Positions 59,525 through 64,000 of a DNA stretch of 64,000 bases are shown one piece after another (the stretch's first letter is position 1; each line of letters starts with the position of its first letter). Under the pieces are notes generated by a model. That model saw only the letters and a program-made list of their open reading frames with translations. It was not told the origin of the DNA and searched no databases. A program made the translations under genes and the position numbers. Origin of the DNA: Diphasiastrum complanatum (Eukaryota; Streptophyta; Lycopodiopsida; Lycopodiales; Lycopodiaceae); NCBI GenBank assembly GCA_029204225.1, contig CM055096.1, positions 67,490,370 to 67,554,369 on the forward strand. Reading direction: 5' to 3'.

Positions 59525-60915
59525 TTGGGAGTGGAGAAGTACGACGCTAGTTTGGGGCTGAATTCTGGGATAGTTCGAGGAACCGTTTGACGTTTCAAAG
59601 CTGAAGCTCTACTTTTGAAAAACCAAGAAAAGTAAGATAGTTGTTGAAAAAGCCTTATAATACAGCCAATTGAATGCCGTTTTCGAATCTGTAAGTCTCA
59701 CAGCTTCCTGCACTACTTAAACTTCCAACTGTCTTAACTAGCGACTTACACCAAGCAGTAGGCTTTATGTAGATACTCTGCGAGATTGTTGCTTTGTTAT
59801 ACTTGTACAGTATCTCAATTCGCCTTATGGCCTTTATGCTTTCTACATGCATTCCTTTGTACTCTGATGGGTTTTCCCATCTTTTATTAATAAAAACAGG
59901 AAGTTCACACAGAGGCAGGGCGCTGGGTTGTAATTTTCTGTTTTTAGGTGAGAGGGCAAACTCTCTGAAGAGAGAGAAGAGCTGCTTGAAAATGCTTATT
60001 TCTTCACCAAAAAGCATGATTGAAAGCTTAATTTGATCATCAACAGAGGGGCGAACAAGGTGGTAGTAGCAGATTGCACGGAAGTCCATTCAAATCTGTG
60101 TTAGATCCCATTGAGTTCTGGTGGAGAGTGCAGGTGACCAGCAGAGAAGAAGAAAAGAAGAGAGACACAGGTCGCGCGTGGAATGTGGCAGAAACGTCTG
60201 TATGTCTAAGTGCTTAGCGTCTTAGAGGTTCTGCTTCGGTGCGCAATCGTCCTCAGCTGTTAGATCGCAGCCCAGAGAGATCCATGGTTCAAGCTCTTAT
60301 AACTCCTTACCGTTGGATTGTAATCCATCGCTGGGTTTCAAGAGAGAAGGGTTTTTGAAAAGATGAAAGGGTCCTGAAGTGCATAGCACCATTCAACTTC
60401 ATTAAAAATCTTCAAGGTGAAAGGGACTTTGAAAATCAATTTCGTTTGAAAGGTGGTTTTTCTCCATAGTGAAGAAACAGTGTATTTCCTTTGGAGGCCC
60501 ATAACTTTTGACCTAGTGCTCCGTTTAAGGCCGTCCAAAAGTGAAAATTCTTAAATTAAGGGCAGGAAAGGACTGTAACCCCTCCAGACAGAGAGTGTGC
60601 CGTGTTGCGAGGAGAAATCCATTCCGAGCGCTACTTGGATCGTTTTAAAGGCAAAGAAAGACGAGGTGTAGGAGGAATTTTTGCAATTTGGAGAGAATTT
60701 GGAGAATCTAGTGGAAGGACGTCCTGCATCAAAAGTGGCTAGACTTTTAAGTTGACCAACAAGTGTTATAAACGCCTTCAACCTAGCTCATTGGTCTTCT
60801 AAGAGGTGCTAAAGGACAATCCTTTGACATCATGACTAGCTTGCATGATTCTGGGCTTGGTGAGCTGCGCTTGGGGAGGCGAGCAAATTGCACGGGTTGT
60901 CCAATTATAGCATAT
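59525..60915. other. Copia-5 leader or unrelated sequence, no gene recognised
   Basis: A minus frame of 144 codons at 59655-60089 has no family resemblance and lies antisense to the element. Some TCGCAGCCCAGAGAG-like GC-richer sequence near 60240 is unassigned. Confidence 0.35.
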
Positions 60916-60917
60916 GG

Positions 60918-61150
60918 TGATTGAAAATGAAGAGCATCTTGATGGAATTTTGGGACGCGGTTTAGGGGTGGCATTGAGGCCAATACGACTCTTGCAGATA
61001 TGAGGGCATTCGACAAGAAGTCCCAAAAGGCATTTTTGATTAACTTGTGTGTGGAAGACCATGCCATTACTCAAATTAGTGAGGCTACTATGCCAAGGCA
61101 AGCATGGGATGCACTTTGTACTCAGTTTCAGATAGCAAATCCGAGGTGAA
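60918..61150 (+). pseudogene. Copia-5 gag fragment
   Basis: Plus strand: WKMKMKSIL-like start (LKMKSILMEFWDAV), a shift, then MRAFDKKSQKAFLINLCVED, HAITQISEATMPRQAWDALC and TQFQIANPR. These are the gag blocks of a copia lineage different from copia-1 to -3. The rest of gag, protease and integrase are missing; the RT part starts right after it. Confidence 0.65.
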
Positions 61151-62767
61151 CCTGGCACTTATGAGTCACATAATTCAAACTAATGAGACTGCTTGCTATG
61201 AGGATGCCAAGGATGATAAAACATGGCAAAAAGCTATACTAGAGGATATAGATTCCATCGAAAGGCATAACATTTGGGAGATCGTGATCTACTTTAAGGA
61301 AAAAGGTCCATTGGATGCAAATGGGTGTACAAGACAAAGTACAACGCGGATGGAACCCTAATAAGACACAAAGCGAGGCTTGTAGTCAAGGGATATGCGC
61401 AAAGTAAAGGGATAGACTACGAGGAGACCTTTGCTCCCGTTGCGAAATGGAATACTTTATGCATGGTGATCGTGTTAGTAGCCTTGTTTGGTTGGAGTCT
61501 ACACCAAATGGATGTATAATCTGCTTTTCTCAATGGGAAGCTATATGCAACAACCAAGTGGCTTTGTGGAACTTGGGAATGAAAACAAGGTACCTTTTAT
61601 CTAGGGGATTGTACTTCTTCAGACTCAAATTTTTATTACTTTGCACGAGACTCTAGTATCACATTGATCATACTTTATGTGGACGACCTCATCATTACGG
61701 GCAATGATGAAGAGTTAATAAGTGCTATCAAAAAAGATTTAGCTAGGAGTTTTGGTATGACTAATCTTGGCTTAATGCACTATTGTCTTGAAGTGGAAAT
61801 TGTTAGAAGTCACTATTTGTCCTATTTGTCCTTTAATGGGGATTCCTCTGTTGATGCTCTAACTGCGAAGTTGAGGTACCAGAAGGTACACCCTAAACGG
61901 CTGTTAGGGGTCATCAGAGTTTATTTTCTTCCTGGGTGGAATCTTCTCCAGAGATAGTATAGAGCTTTCTCTAGGCTTGGATTGCGTGACTTCATGGGGT
62001 TAATGCCATATTTAATGAAGTTGGGGCAATGTTTATGGTTTTGAGGACCCAAGGAGCATTTTTCAACTTTTGGTCCATGTACTCAAGTTTGGAGGGGCCC
62101 AACTCATAATGGGGGGTCCATGGGGCAAGTGACCTTCTCCAATTAGCACTTGGCTGTCCAATGCCAAGGCTTTTCATTTGCTTTTGTAACTCTTATGTAA
62201 CATATGGCTCTTGGTTGTTGGCTTTTGGATGTTCCACATTCGGAACCATTGGCCTTTGGATTTCTCTATCTCTACTAGTATAAATAGGCTCCCTCTTGAG
62301 TCTTTCTGCTGAAGGGGAGGAAGAGCCGGAAGAGGCCGAAGGGGAGGAAGAGCCTGGAGAGACTAGAGAGAGTGGCAATGCTTATGTACATACATTCTTT
62401 ATATAAAGATTTGTCTCCATTGATATCCTACTTTGCTTCCACTAGTATGCATGATTTGTGATTGTTCATAGAACGTTAATCATTTAATTCATTGTGAATG
62501 TTTCCACTTTTAGTTCGCATTGGATTCCGACAGAAATATGGCAAACGAAGGATGGAATCACACTCACACAAACTAAATACGTCAATAAAATCTTGAAGCG
62601 GTTCAGGATGCATGATTGCAAGCCTATTACTACTCTAATTAAGGTTGGTAAGAATCTGTCAAACGAAGATCCAAGTGATTTGGTGGATGCTACGTTATGT
62701 TGGCAGTTGATTGGTTGTTTAATTTATCTTACTACAACACTTCCAGACATAAGTTATGCAGCTTTTT
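61151..62767 (+). pseudogene. Copia-5 reverse transcriptase, split by a solo LTR
   Basis: Plus strand: YEDAKDDKTWQKAILEDIDS, NADGTLIRHKARLVVKGYAQ, GIDYEETFAPVAKW, LFGWSLHQMDV, a stop and SAFLNGKLY, then a damaged stretch, then YVDD in MIILYVDDLIITG and LARSFGMTNLGLMHY. At EVE the frame is cut by the LTR 61801-62532 and resumes as IWQTKDGITLTQTKYVNKIL, RFRMHDCKPITTLIKVGK and LIGCLIYLTTTLPDISYAA. RNase H is absent; at about 62765 the sequence changes to copia-6 integrase. Confidence 0.8.
61801..62532 (+). repeat. Solo LTR inserted in copia-5 RT, with target duplication
   Basis: Starts TGTTAGAAGTCAC and ends GGATTCCGACA (732 bp). GAAAT stands directly before (61796-61800) and after (62533-62537). 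Removing the LTR and one GAAAT restores the RT codons GAA GTG GAA ATA TGG CAA (EVEIWQ), which proves the insertion and its borders. A TATA box lies at about 62276 (AGTATAAATAGG), and a repeated GGGGAGGAAGAGCC motif at 62315-62355. It belongs to a different LTR family from the others in the window. Confidence 0.95.
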
Positions 62768-64000
62768 ATTTCTTCAAGGTCTTCAAGGAGCATGCTGAAG
62801 CACAAACTGGTATACAAGTCATTGAGGACTAATAACACGGAGAGTACATCTCCACCGAATTCAAGGAGTACTGTGTTAGCAAACGCATTGAGCAGCAGTT
62901 GATTACTCCTTATTTTCCTCAATCCAACGGACTTGCAGAGAGGAGAATCGAACCTTAGTTGAATCTATGAAGTGTATGCTAGCTCACGCATCACTTCCTA
63001 CATTGTTTTGGGCTGACCACGACAATCTATATACAGAACATGTGTCCGATTAAAGGCCTGTCTAAACGGACACCATATGACTTTGGAAAGGCTTTAACCT
63101 TCGCGCAAGTTTGGAAGAAGATTAGAAAGAAGCGTTGGACTCCAACAATATTATATTGATATCCATCAATTATTCTTCTTTAGAGAAAGCTTATAAGCTG
63201 TATGATTTTGCTATTTCTAAGATACTTTTTAGCAGAGATTCATTATATCTTAATGATCAGTTTATTGATTTAAAAGGCAAGAGTCTAATCCCTAAAGGAT
63301 CGCAAAGTACTCGTGCTATCGACACTGCAAAACTTTGAGTTCCAGATTTGAGTACTTCAAGAAATGAGCCTATTGATTGCGACTCTGAAGAAGATGTTGC
63401 AACTCAAGAGCAATGAAATCAAGGACAAGATATATAGTCTCCTTTACCTCCCAAAAGATCAATGGGAGTTCGTACGAGCTTGGCAGGTATATTGATCAGG
63501 CTTCCTGCTATTTAGCACAAGAACCAATTATAGTTAATGAAGGGCTATCGTTGAATTGCTTGTAGACAGAAACATAGTTAATTGCAAATTGACATTCAAT
63601 ATCAAGTACAAGGCGGATGGGGGCACAAATTGAAAAAAGGCTTGACTGGTGCAAGGGGATTATCTCAAATCCTTAATGTTGACTATTTTGAAACTTTTAG
63701 CCCGGTAGTAAAGCATTCTTCGATCAAATTTTTGTTCTCATAGGTTGCTACAACTAATCTTGAAGTACATAAGTTAGATGTACAGACAACTTATCTTAAC
63801 GGAGTAATAGAAGATATCTGCATGATGTAGTATGTGCTCAATGACAAAGAGGATCATGTATGCAAACTCCACAAAGCACTTTATGGCTTGAAGCAATCTG
63901 CCCGAGCATGGCTTAAGAGGATAAACTCTTTTCTCATTCAACACTGGTTCGAACCAAGCTCGACAGATTTCTACTTCAAAGGTGTGCAACAGTCTTTTAT
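62768..64000 (+). mobile_element. Copia-6: integrase to RT, runs off the window
   Basis: Plus-strand element in normal copia order, starting abruptly in integrase where copia-5 RT stops. No gag, LTR or primer site is seen. The open end is at the window edge, so the 3' half is not visible. Confidence 0.75.
62768..64000 (+). pseudogene. Copia-6 integrase and RT N-half (broken)
   Basis: VFKEHAEAQTGIQVIED, two stops, HGEYISTEFKEYCVSKRIEQ, LITPYFPQSNGLAERR (integrase core), then in other frames MCPIKGLSKRTPYD and SLEKAYKLYDFAISKILFSR (integrase C-terminus). After an acidic linker (DCDSEEDVATQE) RT follows: LSQILNVDYFETFSPVVKHS, ATTNLEVHKLDVQTTYLNGV and LHKALYGLKQSARAWLKRIN. Many stops and shifts. 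The YVDD region would lie beyond the window. Confidence 0.75.

Noticed and set aside
59655-60089. 144-codon minus-strand gene
   Set aside because: No recognisable family, and it lies antisense in the likely copia-5 leader; no splice or promoter signals.

Overview
The window looks like a piece of a large, repeat-rich land-plant nuclear genome. The support is one intact CC-type (ROXY-class) glutaredoxin, a class known from land plants; the 5' exons of a plastid-type HAD-family gene with canonical GT-AG introns; and a dense background of broken Ty1/copia and Ty3/gypsy retrotransposons, a LINE, Pif1/Helitron-type helicase remnants and a MULE-like SWIM transposase. Long introns and the transposase type fit a seedless plant such as a fern, but that is inference. 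There are no operons, no CRISPR and no clear prokaryotic signal.

Layout. 1-3.0 kb: decayed Pif1-like helicase (minus). 3.0-3.75 kb: 3' end of a chromodomain gypsy element (minus). 3.77-7.0 kb: copia-1 (plus) with LTR, primer site, gag and RT/RNase H, but protease and integrase deleted. 7.3-7.86 kb: truncated LTR. 8.3-9.75 kb: duplicated AT-rich units carrying short palindromes. 10.0-10.4 kb: minisatellite. 11.15-11.28 kb: (GA)n. 11.5-13.6 kb: an inverted helicase fragment abutting copia-4 pol (minus). 13.6-14.1 kb: unrecognised gene fragment. 16.7-17.0 kb: copia RNase H scrap. 17.06-18.3 kb: decayed coiled-coil gene. 18.6-27.1 kb: copia-3 (plus) interrupted by copia-2 (minus, two LTR copies), then a copia 3' end with its LTR. 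27.17-27.79 kb: solo LTR with a 5-bp target duplication inside a second gypsy remnant that ends near 28.2 kb.

29.8-31.1 kb holds the glutaredoxin, the only intact host gene. 34.9-36.1 kb is a decayed intron-containing gene of unknown family. 37.2-45.6 kb is the most unusual part: an unrecognised multi-exon gene (minus) and a MULE-like transposase (plus) are transcribed away from each other, with several copies of a terminal-repeat-like motif, a near-perfect palindrome and a small bracketed element between them. 46.1-47.05 kb is a foldback of CT/GA and CA repeats; 47.6-47.9 kb is TG-rich. 48.1-49.2 kb has an exon-like ORF and a Helitron-type helicase end (minus).

54.48-58.0 kb: HAD-family gene, four exons, with a 5'-truncated LINE in intron 1. 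59.5-62.8 kb: copia-5 (plus), internally deleted and split by a solo LTR with target duplication. 62.77-64.0 kb: copia-6 (plus), running off the window. Apart from the glutaredoxin, and perhaps the HAD gene, all coding sequence is broken and the window mainly records nested insertion and deletion.
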